Shown here: piece after piece, positions 31,761 to 43,151 of the stretch
How the letters are laid out: each line of letters begins with the position of its first letter
Position numbering within the stretch: the first letter of the stretch is position 1
From: Piromyces finnis
Taxonomy: Eukaryota > Neocallimastigomycota > Neocallimastigomycetes > Neocallimastigales > Neocallimastigaceae
DNA: 64,000 nt
Assembly: GCA_002104945.1 (NCBI GenBank)
Contig: MCFH01000028.1
Span: forward strand, 611,935-675,934
Reading direction: 5' to 3'
Translations under genes and position numbers: made by a program
Notes under the pieces: generated by a model
Seen by the model: only the letters and a program-made list of their open reading frames with translations
Told to the model about the DNA's origin: nothing
Databases searched by the model: none

Positions 31761-34123
31761 TGGATTATCGACGCTTAAATGAATGTACAATAAAGGATTC
31801 CTACGCTCTACCACTAATTGATGACATACTGTGCTACGTAGGTAAGAAAGCTGTTTTGACTACTATGGATTTGTTTTCGGGTTACCACCAAGTTCCGATG
31901 TATCCTGAGGATGAAGATCTTACATGTTTTACCACTATATATGGAAACTATAATTTCAAGGTAATGCCTTTCGGGTTATGTAATGCCCCAGCTACCTTCC
32001 AGAGAGAAATGAACAGGATTTTCTTCGACCTTATTGGGAAGTGTGTCTTTATTTATATTGATGATTTGATAGTCTTTTCCAATACAATGGAAGAACATAT
32101 TAGAGATTTATCAAAGGTTTTTAAAATACTAAGGGAAAACGGTTTAAGAATCAACATTGAGAAGTGTCACTTCTTTCAAGAAGAAGTAGAATTGCTAGGC
32201 CATGTATTATCTAAAGAAGGAATTAAACCAATTCCGGGGAAAACGCAGGTAATCATGAACTGGCTACCACCGAAAAATGTTTCTCAATTGCGTTCGTTTT
32301 TAGGGGCTGTAAGTTACTACCGAAAATTTATTGATAAATTTGCACAATATGCTAAACCATTATTTAAGTTATTAAAGAAAGACGAAGAGTTCAAATGGAG
32401 TCCAGAGGCGAATAATTCATTTGAAATCTTAAAATTAAGACTAATAGAAGCTCCGATATTAATGCCACCGGATTTTGATAAACCATTCAAGATTAGAACA
32501 GATGCATCACGTAATGGGATAGGTGGAGTGATTTTACAAATAGATGAAGATGGAATGGAGAAACCACTACACTTTGTAAGTAGGACACTGAATAAATCAG
32601 AAGAAAACTATAGTGTAACAGATTTAGAAGGGACAGCTGCATATTATTGTTCTAGGAAATTCAAGCATTATATAGTAGGAAATACGTTGGAAACTGAATT
32701 AATCACCGACCATAAACCGCTAGTTGGATTGATTAATAATAGCGAACCAACCAATAATCGACATCTTAAATGGGTCACTACGTTTAGTATATTAAAAATC
32801 AAAGTGTTGTACGAAGAAGGAAAGAAGAATGTAATAGCTGACGCTCTATCAAGATTGACCAGTAAGGAAGAAAGTCAGTTAGCACCAAGACCAAGTCATA
32901 ACAAACAAACAATCAACGTGATCGTGGAGAACAATAGTAATACTACTACTAATAATAAAATAAGTGAGAATAATAATCAATATAAAAATATAAATGATTT
33001 TATTAATAGGAAACTTATAACTATGGATGGAATACAATACTACAAGAGTAATGGGAAACTAAGAAGAATTATAGATGATGACGAAGAAAAATTCAGACTA
33101 ATTGAAGCCGCTCATTCTATCGGACATGAAGGTATATACAAGACCTATCATAGGCTAAAGAAGGAATTTTATTGGAAGGGCATGAATAACGATATAAAAA
33201 TTTATATTAAGTGTTGTCCAAGATGCCAACAATTCAAGCCACAGAAATCTAACCTTTTTGTTGAAAGCATACCTACAAAGCCAGGCTTACCATTTTCAAG
33301 AGTAGGTCTTGATCTGGTAGGTCCGTTGCCAATAACAAATAAAGGCAATAAATACATCATTGTTCTAGTGGACTATTTAACTAAATGGGTGGAGGCTGAG
33401 GCTTTGGAGAATATAGAATCCGATGATGTCATTGACTTTTTGAAGAGGGTATTTTCTCGCCATGGTATTCCAGAGGTTCTAGTAACAGACAATGGGCCTC
33501 AATTTAGATCTGATAAGACGAAGGCATTCCTGGATTTACATGACGTGTACGTCCAATACGTATCAACATACCACCCTGCATCTAATGGAGAAGTGGAAAA
33601 CCGGAATAAGGAGATAATCAAATATCTGAAACTATTAGGTAATGAAGAAGATGAATGGGATGAAATACTGCCTAGTGCATTATGGGCTCTTAGAACTTGT
33701 AAAAACGAAATTACAAAGTTCAGCAGCTTTGAACTACTATATGGACGCAAAGATCTACAACCCTTCGAACTATCTTTGATGAAAGACAGGAATAAGTATG
33801 TGAACGAAGAGGAATATTGGATACAGAAGTTCGTGAGACATCATAAGTGGATACAAGAAGCCATCGATAATATTGAAACAGCCAATAAATTATGGAGTGA
33901 CCGGAGACGACAGAGTAAACGAATGAGAGCCGCATATAAACCTGGAGATTTAGTATTAGTTAAAGTATTCAATAGAAGGAAACTGGACCCTTATTTTACT
34001 GGACCCTTAAAAATCATAAAGAAAGAATTTAATACAGTTACAGTTTGTGATCCTATTTCAGGGGAAATTGCAGAACGGAATATTCACTTAAAGAATATAA
34101 TTCCATATTTTTCTGAATTGTAA
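31761..34123 (+). CDS. B pol segment: RT - RNase H - integrase
   Basis: The second part of B pol is open to TAA 34121-34123. RT shows FIYIDDLIVFSN (about 32050) and RNase H shows IRTDASRNGIGGVIL (about 32490). The integrase zinc finger is HSIGHEG...CCPRCQQ (about 33110-33230), and the DDE core residues fall in GLDLVGPLP, VTDNGPQFRS and NGEVENRN. The C-terminal GPY/F-type module contains YFTGPLKII, and there is no chromodomain. With 12602-13935 and 30584-30965 it forms one frame once the two insertions and their target duplications are discounted. No other break was seen, so B was probably active when C entered. Confidence 0.92.
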
Positions 34124-34144
34124 AAAAAAAAAAAATATTTAAAA

Positions 34145-34186
34145 TTGGACTTCAAGGGACGAAGTCCAAACTAAGGCGGGATGTCT
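34145..34186 (+). other. B 3' untranslated hairpin and polypurine tract
   Basis: A perfect 9-bp hairpin, TTGGACTTC / GAAGTCCAA with loop AAGGGAC, lies at 34145-34169. A purine block (AAGGCGGGATG) follows just before the 3' LTR. Confidence 0.7.
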
Positions 34187-34812
34187 TGGTACACCACATT
34201 CAGAAAAATGCAATAAATCCATATATTTGGTAAATGAAATAACCCTTATAATATATATGGATTTAAATATTTTTATTTGAGAAATTTATATAACGATAGT
34301 AATAATAAGAATAGTAAATTAAATTAAATTAAAAACTTATAAATAATTTATTAAAGTAAAATAAACTTTTTATAATTTAATATAAGGATGATAAAAATAT
34401 AATTATATAAGGAAGAGAAAGACGCGTATATATATATAAAAAGGGAAGAGTTTTTAGTTTTAGTTAGTTTTTAGTTAGTTTATATTAATTATATTATAAA
34501 TAAAATAAAGATAAGGTGATAATAATAGAAGAATAAATAATATTATTGTTAGATTTAGTGAAGGAATTAATAATAATATTAGTTTATTTTCTAAGATTAT
34601 ACCTATTTTTAAAAAACAAATAATAATATAAAATAATAATAAATAATACTTATAAATAATAAAACTTGTAATAAAAATAATAAAATAATAAATAAAATAA
34701 TAAAATAATATATAATAAAAAATATTCATCTAGAATATAAATTTGTTATTTATAACTGTTGTAGTGTCCCAAACAATAAAGAAAAAGGTACTTATAATAA
34801 AATTCTGTACCA
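34187..34812 (+). repeat. B 3' LTR (626 bp)
   Basis: It matches the 5' LTR except for lacking one copy of the 21-bp duplication AAAACTTGTAATAAAAATAAT. Confidence 0.95.
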
Positions 34813-34816
34813 AAAA

Positions 34817-35921
34817 TGATACGCTACTCACATAAAAACATGATAAAAACTAGCTGAATAAACACTCCTTAACCCATAGTAACTTATAATAAAAATAAAC
34901 AATAATAACCCTTAAAGATGAATGAATAATAATTTTATGAAAATATAACCCTTTCTTTAAATAAATAATATTATCTTTATTATATAATAAATTCTGAGTA
35001 AAAACGACCTAATAGTGATAATAATAAAATAAATTATTAAATATAATAAATTATTAAATAAAATAAAACGACTTAATCCAATAATGTACTAAAATAATAA
35101 AATAATAATAAATAAATAAAAATGAATAAATAAACTAAAAATAAAATGATATACATCAAATTATTAATTCTAGTGTTTATCCAAGTGTTCTTTAGAAATT
35201 CTCTTAAACTTATAAATTAAAAAAATAACTAATTGAGTAATTATTACTAAAATGATAAACATAAAACCTGGAAATAGAACAATAATAACAATTCCAAAGA
35301 TAAAATACAGAACTCTTTTATGTTTCTGTATAAAATGAGTGTTTATAATAATTGATACTTTTAATATTTTAATTTCATTTTAATTTTATTTTAATATTAT
35401 TTTAATTTTAAATTTTAATTATTTTATTCAAGGTATTATACATTTAATGATAGTCAATGATAATTTATAATAATTTTTCTAAATTTAAACATTTTGAAGT
35501 AATAAGAAAATCAAATAAGTAATATTCTATAATATTTTATAATACTAAGACATAATTTTAATTTATTCTTTTAATTTTAATAAATAATAACAATAGTAAT
35601 AATAACATTTAATAGTTAAAAATAATAATACATGTAATAAATGAAAATGTATAAAAGGAAGATAAAATTCTTCTTTATAAAGGGCGGACAATAAATAGAG
35701 AATAAAAAGACCATAAACAGATAATAAATAAATTATAAAATATAATAAAGATTTAATTTAAAACATAATAAGAGTTTATTTTCGAGTTTTGAGTGATTTA
35801 TTTGTTAATTATAAAACATATTTTATTTTATTTTAAATTTATTGTTTCATCATTATAATATAGAATTTATTATTTATTAAAAACATTATATTATTCACAA
35901 ATATATCGGTCAACGCATCAA
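34817..35921 (+). repeat. H1: probable old solo LTR, distantly B-like
   Basis: It starts TGATACGCTACTCACAT and ends CAACGCATCA, giving an inverted end pattern TGAT.CG / CG.ATCA. The start resembles the B LTR (TG.TAC.C.AC). Flanks AAAAA and AAAAT suggest a duplicated target. No coding sequence is seen. Confidence 0.5.
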
Positions 35922-35928
35922 AAATTTT

Positions 35929-36457
35929 GGGCTACTTTCAGAAAAATATAATAAAAACAAATTAATAACAATACAATCTAACCCTATCAAAATTACAATT
36001 CATTATTGAATTAGAAGTTTAATACCTAAATCTTTTTTATTTCTGTATTAGTGTTAACAATTGATAATTCTAAGTATTTTAATTTTTTTATGTTCAATTT
36101 TTTTTTAATAGTGTATTAATTCTAAAATTTTATTTTATTTAAAGTATAGATTTAGTGATTGTGTACAATAATTTTGTTTAATGAAATATTGTAATACTAT
36201 ATGGATGTTAAAAAAAAAAATAATAATACTATAACTAAATTTTAAATCAATCAATAATAATAATATTTAATAATTAAAATAATAATAAAAATGAATAAAA
36301 GAAAAATAAATCTTTTTCTTTATAAAAACAGAAAATAAATATAAAAAAATATAATAAAATGGTAATATAGTGATAAAATATAATTTATTTTGAGAGATTT
36401 TTTTATTAATTATAAAACATATTTTATTTTTTCAAAACTATATCAGTCTTCGTATCA
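35929..36457 (+). repeat. H2: second degenerate LTR copy next to H1
   Basis: GGGCTACTTTCAGAAAAATA near 35930 resembles the H1 start. TTAATTATAAAACATATTTT and the end TTCGTATCA (36457) resemble the H1 end, so H1 and H2 are related neighbours. The boundaries are uncertain. Confidence 0.4.
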
Positions 36458-37289
36458 ATGTTAATAACAGAATGATAGTTATATACTAGTTTTTTAAAAT
36501 TAGTTTTTTGCTACTTTATATTATTATATATGGAAAGCCGTTGTAAGAGCTTTAACAGTATCTATTATTTTATTTATTTTTATAATACATATAGTTTTAT
36601 TATTTAGTAATATTTCTATAGAATAATGGTACTAGATTTATTTTAAAAATATTTTATTAATTAAATTTTAAATAATTTTTTTTCTTTATACTCTATAAGT
36701 TTTTTTTTAAACTATCTACTAATGTTAAATTTATAATAAATTTATAATTATTATATATAAATATAATAAAAAACAAAAATTATTATTAAACCTAATTTTA
36801 AAGTTATCCCTAAAGCAACTCTAAATTAATCTTATAATTATTTATCATTACCAAAATAAAGTGTTTAAAATTAATCCTTAACACCACCGATATTTTGATT
36901 ATTGAAAGAAAATAATAAACTTTAACTAATCTAGAAAATACATATTTTTTTTTCTGAAAAATAATTGAAAATTACAAATAGAGGGATTTTTACAAATGCA
37001 AGAAAATTCTGTAAGTCGTTATTTTAAATAACATTATTAAGAAAGTCATATTTTTCTTTTATTTGATACAATTCCTGAACTTGATGTTATGACTCAAATC
37101 TATTATTATTAATCAAAAATTATTATTGTAAAAACCATTTTTTCTTTTTTTTTTTTTTTTTGTATTGTAATAATTCATTAAACCTAATATTAATCATATA
37201 ATATTTTTCATTAAAATATTTAAACAAACCTATTTTAATTATTAAACAAATTTAAAATTAAATAAAATGTTCTTATAATTATTATTAGT

Positions 37290-37333
<44 letters not shown>

Positions 37334-38040
37334 AAATAAAATGAAGAGTATTTATTAAAATAAAATATATATATATATATAAAGTATTAATCCTATGAAT
37401 ATTTGAAATATTTAAATTTGATAAAGTTAACTTTTTCAATTTAAATATTTATTGCAATTTTATTTTAAAAATCAATTTTTAATAAAATTTATTTAAATCA
37501 CAAAAGATAAAACTAATTAAAGAAGTTGAAAGTAAAATAAATAAAAATTAAGAAAAATAATTGATAAAATAATCTTGTTAATAATTAATTAAATGAAATA
37601 AGCAGTTACAAAGAGATTTTCAAAGCAAATGATAAACAAAAATGGATAAATGCAACTATATCTGAATTTATTTGTATGAAAAAAAAAAAAAATATATATA
37701 TATATATATATAAAATATATTAATATTAATATATCAAAGTCATTATTTAATATCATTAATACCATTAATACAATGTTATCCCTTAAATTACATTAATTGC
37801 TTTTTTCGTGTTTAATATATATCTACATTTTTATTGTTTTAAATATATAGTTTAAATTTATAAAATATTTCGTTATATCTTGTAATAAACTATATTTTTA
37901 TTTTTTTTGACTTTGGTAACATGTAACTTTATTAATAGTTTAATTTTAATTAAAATATACTATATTTCTTTAAAAATATTTTTTTTTTAAACATGAAATA
38001 AAATAAAAAATAAAGTATATAAAAAGTTAAAATGAAATAT
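36458..38040 (+). other. AT-rich spacer, no gene supported
   Basis: It contains long homopolymers (T run about 37291-37328) and TA microsatellites (37360-37382, 37692-37712), with no convincing exon. A 38-residue Lys-rich minus-strand ORF here is a homopolymer artefact. Confidence 0.6.
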
Positions 38041-38174
38041 AATTTAATAAAAAGGAAACTACATAGTAAGTATCTGCCAAATCTTTCCAATACAAGATGT
38101 TAATTTCTTGTGGATTATTATTATTCTTTAGTCCTGTATTAAAACTCTTCATTGCCTTATCCTTTCGATGTTGA

Positions 38175-38226
<52 letters not shown>
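38040..38226 (-). pseudogene. Possible exon relic preceded by a T49 run
   Basis: On the minus strand, after about 49 A, the frame reads LQHRKDKAMKSFNTG and then EINILYWKDLADTYYVV, stopping near 38040. It shares AGCTTCAACATCGA with the relic at 38465-38770, so the two may be duplicates of one exon start. The protein was not recognised. Confidence 0.3.
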
Positions 38227-38229
<3 letters not shown>

Positions 38230-38464
38230 GGCATCAAATATTTTAAACTTTATTATTAATTTAATTAAAATTATAATACATGTAATAAAAAAATTAAATA
38301 TAAAAATAAAAAAAAAAAATATGTTTAAATAAACACAAATGAATAAAAATTGGGTATAATGTATTCTAGTAATTTTAATTAAAGTAAGAAAGCCACTATC
38401 ATACTAAAGTATAATAATTGTATTTGACTTCCAATGGGACACCGAGCCAAAGATCAAAATTTTA

Positions 38465-38770
38465 TCATGGAACAAAATTATGATCTCCATTGGTTGCGCT
38501 GGCCCTCCTGGCCTGTCTTACTGTTTCTTCAGCATTGACGCTCTTGGATGTTGCTTCAAATCTTTTGAACATTGACCATTGCTGGCCAATAGCAAAAGGC
38601 ATGATTTTGGTTAGAAGTTCCGCGGTTACCGTCAAGAATGGTGTTCCTTCGTTAGTACCAGATTGAATCTGACGCTTACAAAGTTCTTTCCATTCCCTTG
38701 AATTGTAATTAATATTGTTAAATCTTCGATGTTGAAGCTCTTAACAACGATTGCTATAAGTTGTATCCAT
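38465..38770 (-). pseudogene. Unrecognised gene relic in a GC-richer island
   Basis: From ATG 38768-38770 the frame reads nine codons, then TAA (38741-38743), then 91 open codons to TGA (38465-38467). The middle includes SREWKELCKRQIQSG, TPFLTVTAELLTKIMPFAIG and QWSMFKRFEATSKSV. Composition is clearly less AT-rich than the flanks and codon use looks real, with mixed third positions. One stop separates an in-frame ATG from a coding-like frame. It could be an exon of a broken gene, a captured or foreign gene, or a gene using TAA as sense. I do not recognise the family. Confidence 0.45.
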
Positions 38771-38775
38771 GGTAC

Positions 38776-39296
38776 ATTTTACTACTTATACAAATTAATC
38801 ATTGTGTAAAAGTCACAAATCACAAATCAGTATGATATTCCACAAGTCTTTCAATATATAATAATAGGAAAAAAGACTCTTTTGAAGAAGGTTGAAAAAT
38901 AAACCCCAATAAATATATATAACATTTTTTAAAAGAATAGAGCCATCATTTAAAAAACTTTTTTCTAATAAAATTTACAAAAATACAATTTTTATAAAAA
39001 AGTTAAATATATTTTTTTTAAATATTTTATTTTATTTTTCTTTTTCTATGTATTTTTTCTTTTCTATATATTTTTGTTGATAATTATTATTTCATAATAT
39101 TTATTTTTAATAGTTTATTTTCTTTTTCTATAATACTTTTTATATATATATATTTTATTTTAATAAATACTCTTTATTTTATTTATTATATATAGATAAA
39201 ATAAAATAAAACTAAAAAAAAAAAAACTACTAATATTTATATTGTAATATAATTAATAATTATGTTATTATTAAATGTGCTAATATGTTTATTTTC
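38776..39296 (+). other. Spacer 3' of the HSF gene
   Basis: AT-rich with no exon supported. It probably holds the HSF gene 3' untranslated region and terminator (minus strand). Confidence 0.5.
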
Positions 39297-40633
39297 TTAA
39301 TTATCTGGTAAATTTTCTAAATAACCGATACCACTATGATTTGAATTAACACCTTCACTAATATCGGAGTTATTTGGTGAAAGACAACGGAATTCAGTAT
39401 TACCAAGATTTAAGTAACGATAGTCTCCTTGTTGAGGTACTAAATTTTGTCCTTGACTAATTTGAGCATTTATATTAATTGGACTGTTCATATTTATTGG
39501 GCTATTCATATTTATTGGACTTAAGTTTCCTGGACTTAAATGGTTATTATAATCATCTTCACTAGTTTGCATAATTGATGTTAATGGACTTTCTATACCA
39601 TTAGTAGTAATAGAAACAGTTTGAAGATTATCATTACTACCAACAATGAAAGGTGAACTAGTAGTAATATGGTTTTCATTTAAGTGAGGTGAGGTAATAC
39701 CACCTGGATACTTATTTTCTGGAACATTTAATAAGTTATTATTTGGGGCTCTGACATAATATTTAACTTTATTTTTTAAAATATTTTATCATTAGTACTA
39801 TGTTTATTTTATAATAACAATACTTTTTTTTTTTTAAAAAAATAAAATTCTTACATTTTTCATCGGTATAATTCTTTAAGTTTTCAATCATGTTATTTAA
39901 AATACGATTATCTTCTTTAACTTTGTATAAATCTTCTTGTAAATGCTTTACATATATAAATAATTCATTGTATTTATTTTGTAAATCATAAAATTGTGCT
40001 TGAATACCGTTATCTTTTTCGTTTGCTTTACGTTTGATATTAATAAGTAATTGAGGTTTATCACGGATAAAGTTTTCGTTTTCAAATTCCCAAATTTGTT
40101 GTTCTTCACCTTTAGCACTTTTTGAATTTGCATTTTTAACTTTGTGGAAATTGTACATATTAAGTTGTCTTACAAAACTATTGAAATTATTGGTCTTAAA
40201 ATCTATAATTTAAAAAATATTTACATTAATAATCAAAGTCTATTTTTATATAAATTTATGGAATATAAATATATTTACATTTTGGTAATATGACTTGTGA
40301 GAATGTTTCAGCATCCTTAACAATGAAAGATGTACCAGATTGATTCCATGAAATTAAATTGGAATTAGTCATATCATTTAATATTTCGCTATTTATAAAA
40401 CATTTAAACTTTAGTTTATTTATTCCATACAAATTAAGTAAACTATTATTTACTTACACAAGCTTTCCAACAAATTGTCTTTGTGATCCAGGTGAACTTG
40501 GACATGAAGTATTTGGACTTGGTGGACATAATAAATGTGTTTCATTTAATTTTTCTTGAACTTGACTAATTGATTTTTGATTGGAATCCCAATTCATATT
40601 TTGTTGTTGTTGTTGTTGTTGTTGTTGTTCCAT
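39297..40633 (-). CDS. HSF-type transcription factor, 4 exons
   Basis: Exons: 40458-40633, 40279-40388, 39855-40202 and 39297-39748 (the last acceptor is one of two adjacent AGs). The start ATG is followed by a short polyQ. The HSF DNA-binding domain spans the first three exons: FVGKLVEILND, LISWNQSGTSFIVKD, PKYFKTNNF joined across intron 2, then FVRQLNMYNFHKVKN and WEFENENFIRDKPQLL. A coiled-coil region (about 39860-40000, YNELFIYVKHLQEDLYKV) fits the HSF trimerisation domain. The C-terminus is Ser/Asn/Pro-rich with SPIN.NSPIN repeats, a likely activation or low-complexity region. Family members bind nGAAn inverted repeats in the nucleus and drive heat-shock or stress genes. It could be an HSF1- or SFL1-type paralogue; the sequence alone does not decide. 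Confidence 0.9.
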
Positions 40634-42896
40634 TGTGTTTATATTCTAATTATGCATAATTTTAATGTTGAATATAATATATGTTAATAATTTTATTATT
40701 TTTTTAATATTACTATTTGTTAAATAATATTTTAATGATCAACTTTAATTGTATTCTTTTATTTCTACTTACTTTTATATTTAATGTTTATTATATTACA
40801 ATAATTTTATTTTAATAATTTTATAATTTTTATATTTTATATTTATTTTATTTTTTTAATTAAAGGATTTCGAATATCTTAATAAAAAATAAAAATAATA
40901 TTTTCTAAATTTCTTCTTTTTTATGATTTTAATTTTAAAATTGTTATTTATTTCTATATTTTCTTTCTTTTTTATTTATAATTTTTGTTTTATTGTGTTT
41001 TGTTTTAATAAAATTTGCTTTTTTTTTTTATATTTTTATATGTTTTTTTTTTTTCTTTTTATAAAGAATTGTTTAATTTATATAATATATAAATTTAATA
41101 ATAATGTTTTTAATTAGTATACTTTTTTTTTATTTTTCAAAGAAAAAAAATTATAGAACTTCTTACTTCTTTTATATATTTGTGGACAGTGAAAAAAAAT
41201 TTTTTTTTCTTTTTTGGTAGGAGTATGATAAATAAATAATAAATTAATATTTAATAAATTTTTTATTTTTATTATTAATTATAGTTTATTATAATTTTTT
41301 TTTAATAGTAAATATATTTTTATATAATATTAATAATATAATAAGTAATTATATATAATTAATTTCCTTTTTTATATATTTATATAATAAAAGTATAAAG
41401 AATATTATTGTTTATATATTCATAATATATGAACCAATTTATTAGTAGTTATTCTATATTAATTTTTTTTTGTTTTATAAATGTATTAAAATGTATTATT
41501 TATATATGAATTAAAAATATTAATATTTTTATTATAAAATAAGGTTTATTATCAACTCAAATAAATAATATTAAAAAAATTTAAATTAATATATGAACAT
41601 TTCAAAAAAACAATATATCAATTTATATACAAACTAAGTCTCTATTTTCTATTTATTTATAAAATCAAATTTATAATGTCAATGTATTATTATATAATTT
41701 ATTAATATTTTATACTTAAATAATCTATTATATTTAATACATTTTATTTCATAATGTACAATGACCTGTATTGTACATTATTGTGCTAATTTAATATAAA
41801 AACTTAAATTTTATTGGTTAAATACATTACTTTAAATTATAATAATTATAATTAAATTCACATCCACTTTAAGAGGGACAAACAACCAACTTTACACTTT
41901 CTTTTTTTAATTTTATTTTGATGAAAGTAAAGAAGTTGCTATAGATTTTATTGATAAAATGAAATATACATTTTATTCTTATTTTAATTATTATACATTT
42001 TATTATTTATTTAGGCATTTTTTATTTGAATACAATCAATATAACAAAAAATTTTATTTTTATGATATTGTAATAATAAAGTTACTTTTAAACAGTTCAA
42101 GTTTTGTTATTGGAAACACAATATTTTACCGAGTTTCTTAATAAATTAAAATCGTTAAAATGCTTATAAATTATAAATGTGGATTGAAACAAAGAAAAAA
42201 AAAAAAAAAATAAAAACTATATAGAATAAAAAGAGAATTCTTTTTATATTTAAGATAATTAAACTTTTAAAGTTTTATTAATGATAGGATGATATATAAA
42301 AGTTAATTAATATCACCTTAATTATACATATTTTTAAATACAGTACAAAATTTTAAAAATATATATATAATTAAAAATTAAAATAAATTGAATCAAATAA
42401 TAAAAATGATGTTATTTGTATTATAATGAAATTTATAATGTTATATTGTAAAAGTTAAAAATGTATTTAATAATATAGAATACTATATAATTAAACATAT
42501 TTGGATATACTAAACTTTTTATTTACTTTTGTATATATATATTTTTTTAAAAAAAATTGTGAAAACTTTATTTAAATTATATAAATATAAATGAAAACAG
42601 TCTAATATCATTAATGATATTATACATATGGTATTCGATTATTCTAAACAAATTAAAAGCTAATGAAAAAAAAAAAAAAAACTTTTCCCCTTGTAACATT
42701 TTTAATTCACTTAATAATATAGATAGGTATAAATTCTAATAGACTAAATCAATTTTCCTTTTTTTTTTTTTAGTTATCTTAAGAGTCTAGTAAATGGATG
42801 AATTTTCAATATGTCAAATTATTTAGTTAAATATTACTTTTTTGTTCGTAACACTTTTAATGATTATACTTTTATATTTTTTTAAACTAAATTAGT
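40634..42896 (+). other. 2.3-kb AT-rich intergenic region with a 12-bp hairpin
   Basis: It lies between the HSF 5' end and the SET gene 3' end and should hold the HSF promoter. A perfect hairpin ATAATGTACAAT / ATTGTACATTAT with loop GACCTGT lies at 41751-41781. A stretch at 41910-41955 reads FDESKEVAIDFIDKM on the plus strand, possibly an isolated exon-like relic. No gene is supported. Confidence 0.55.
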
Positions 42897-43108
42897 TTAT
42901 AAAAATAATCCAAAGAATTGAATATCTTCATCAAAAATTTGACATTGAACAATAAATGAATAAATATCAATTACTGTTGCTGCCCAGTATAAATTTTCCT
43001 TACAAATGTTGTTGTCATATTGAGTGTAATATGGTTCAAAATATTGTTGGAAAATTTCATTTAATTCATCAATTCCATCACTAATAAAATTTATGAATGA
43101 ATAGTTTG

Positions 43109-43151
<43 letters not shown>

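Larger units (their letters stand above)
10414..34812 (+). mobile_element. B: Ty3/gypsy element without chromodomain, host of the nested insertions
   Basis: LTRs lie at 10414-11060 and 34187-34812 (TGGTACACC...CTGTACCA). Internal order is a tRNA-type PBS, gag (11568), protease in the -1 frame, RT, RNase H and integrase to 34123. The pol frame is interrupted by element C (13936-30578) and by a solo LTR (30966-31760). The LTRs appear identical apart from one 21-bp tandem duplication in the 5' copy (about 10890-10932), so B is itself young. Flanks are AAAAA and AAAAT, an imperfect target duplication in an A run. Confidence 0.93.

Noticed and set aside
37242-37439. Lys-rich minus-strand ORF
   Set aside because: It is created by a T homopolymer of about 38 nt.
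41910-42141. Possible small gene reading FDESKEVAIDFIDKM then a Tyr/Phe-rich ORF
   Set aside because: There is no splice-consistent partner or recognisable family; the downstream part is composition driven.
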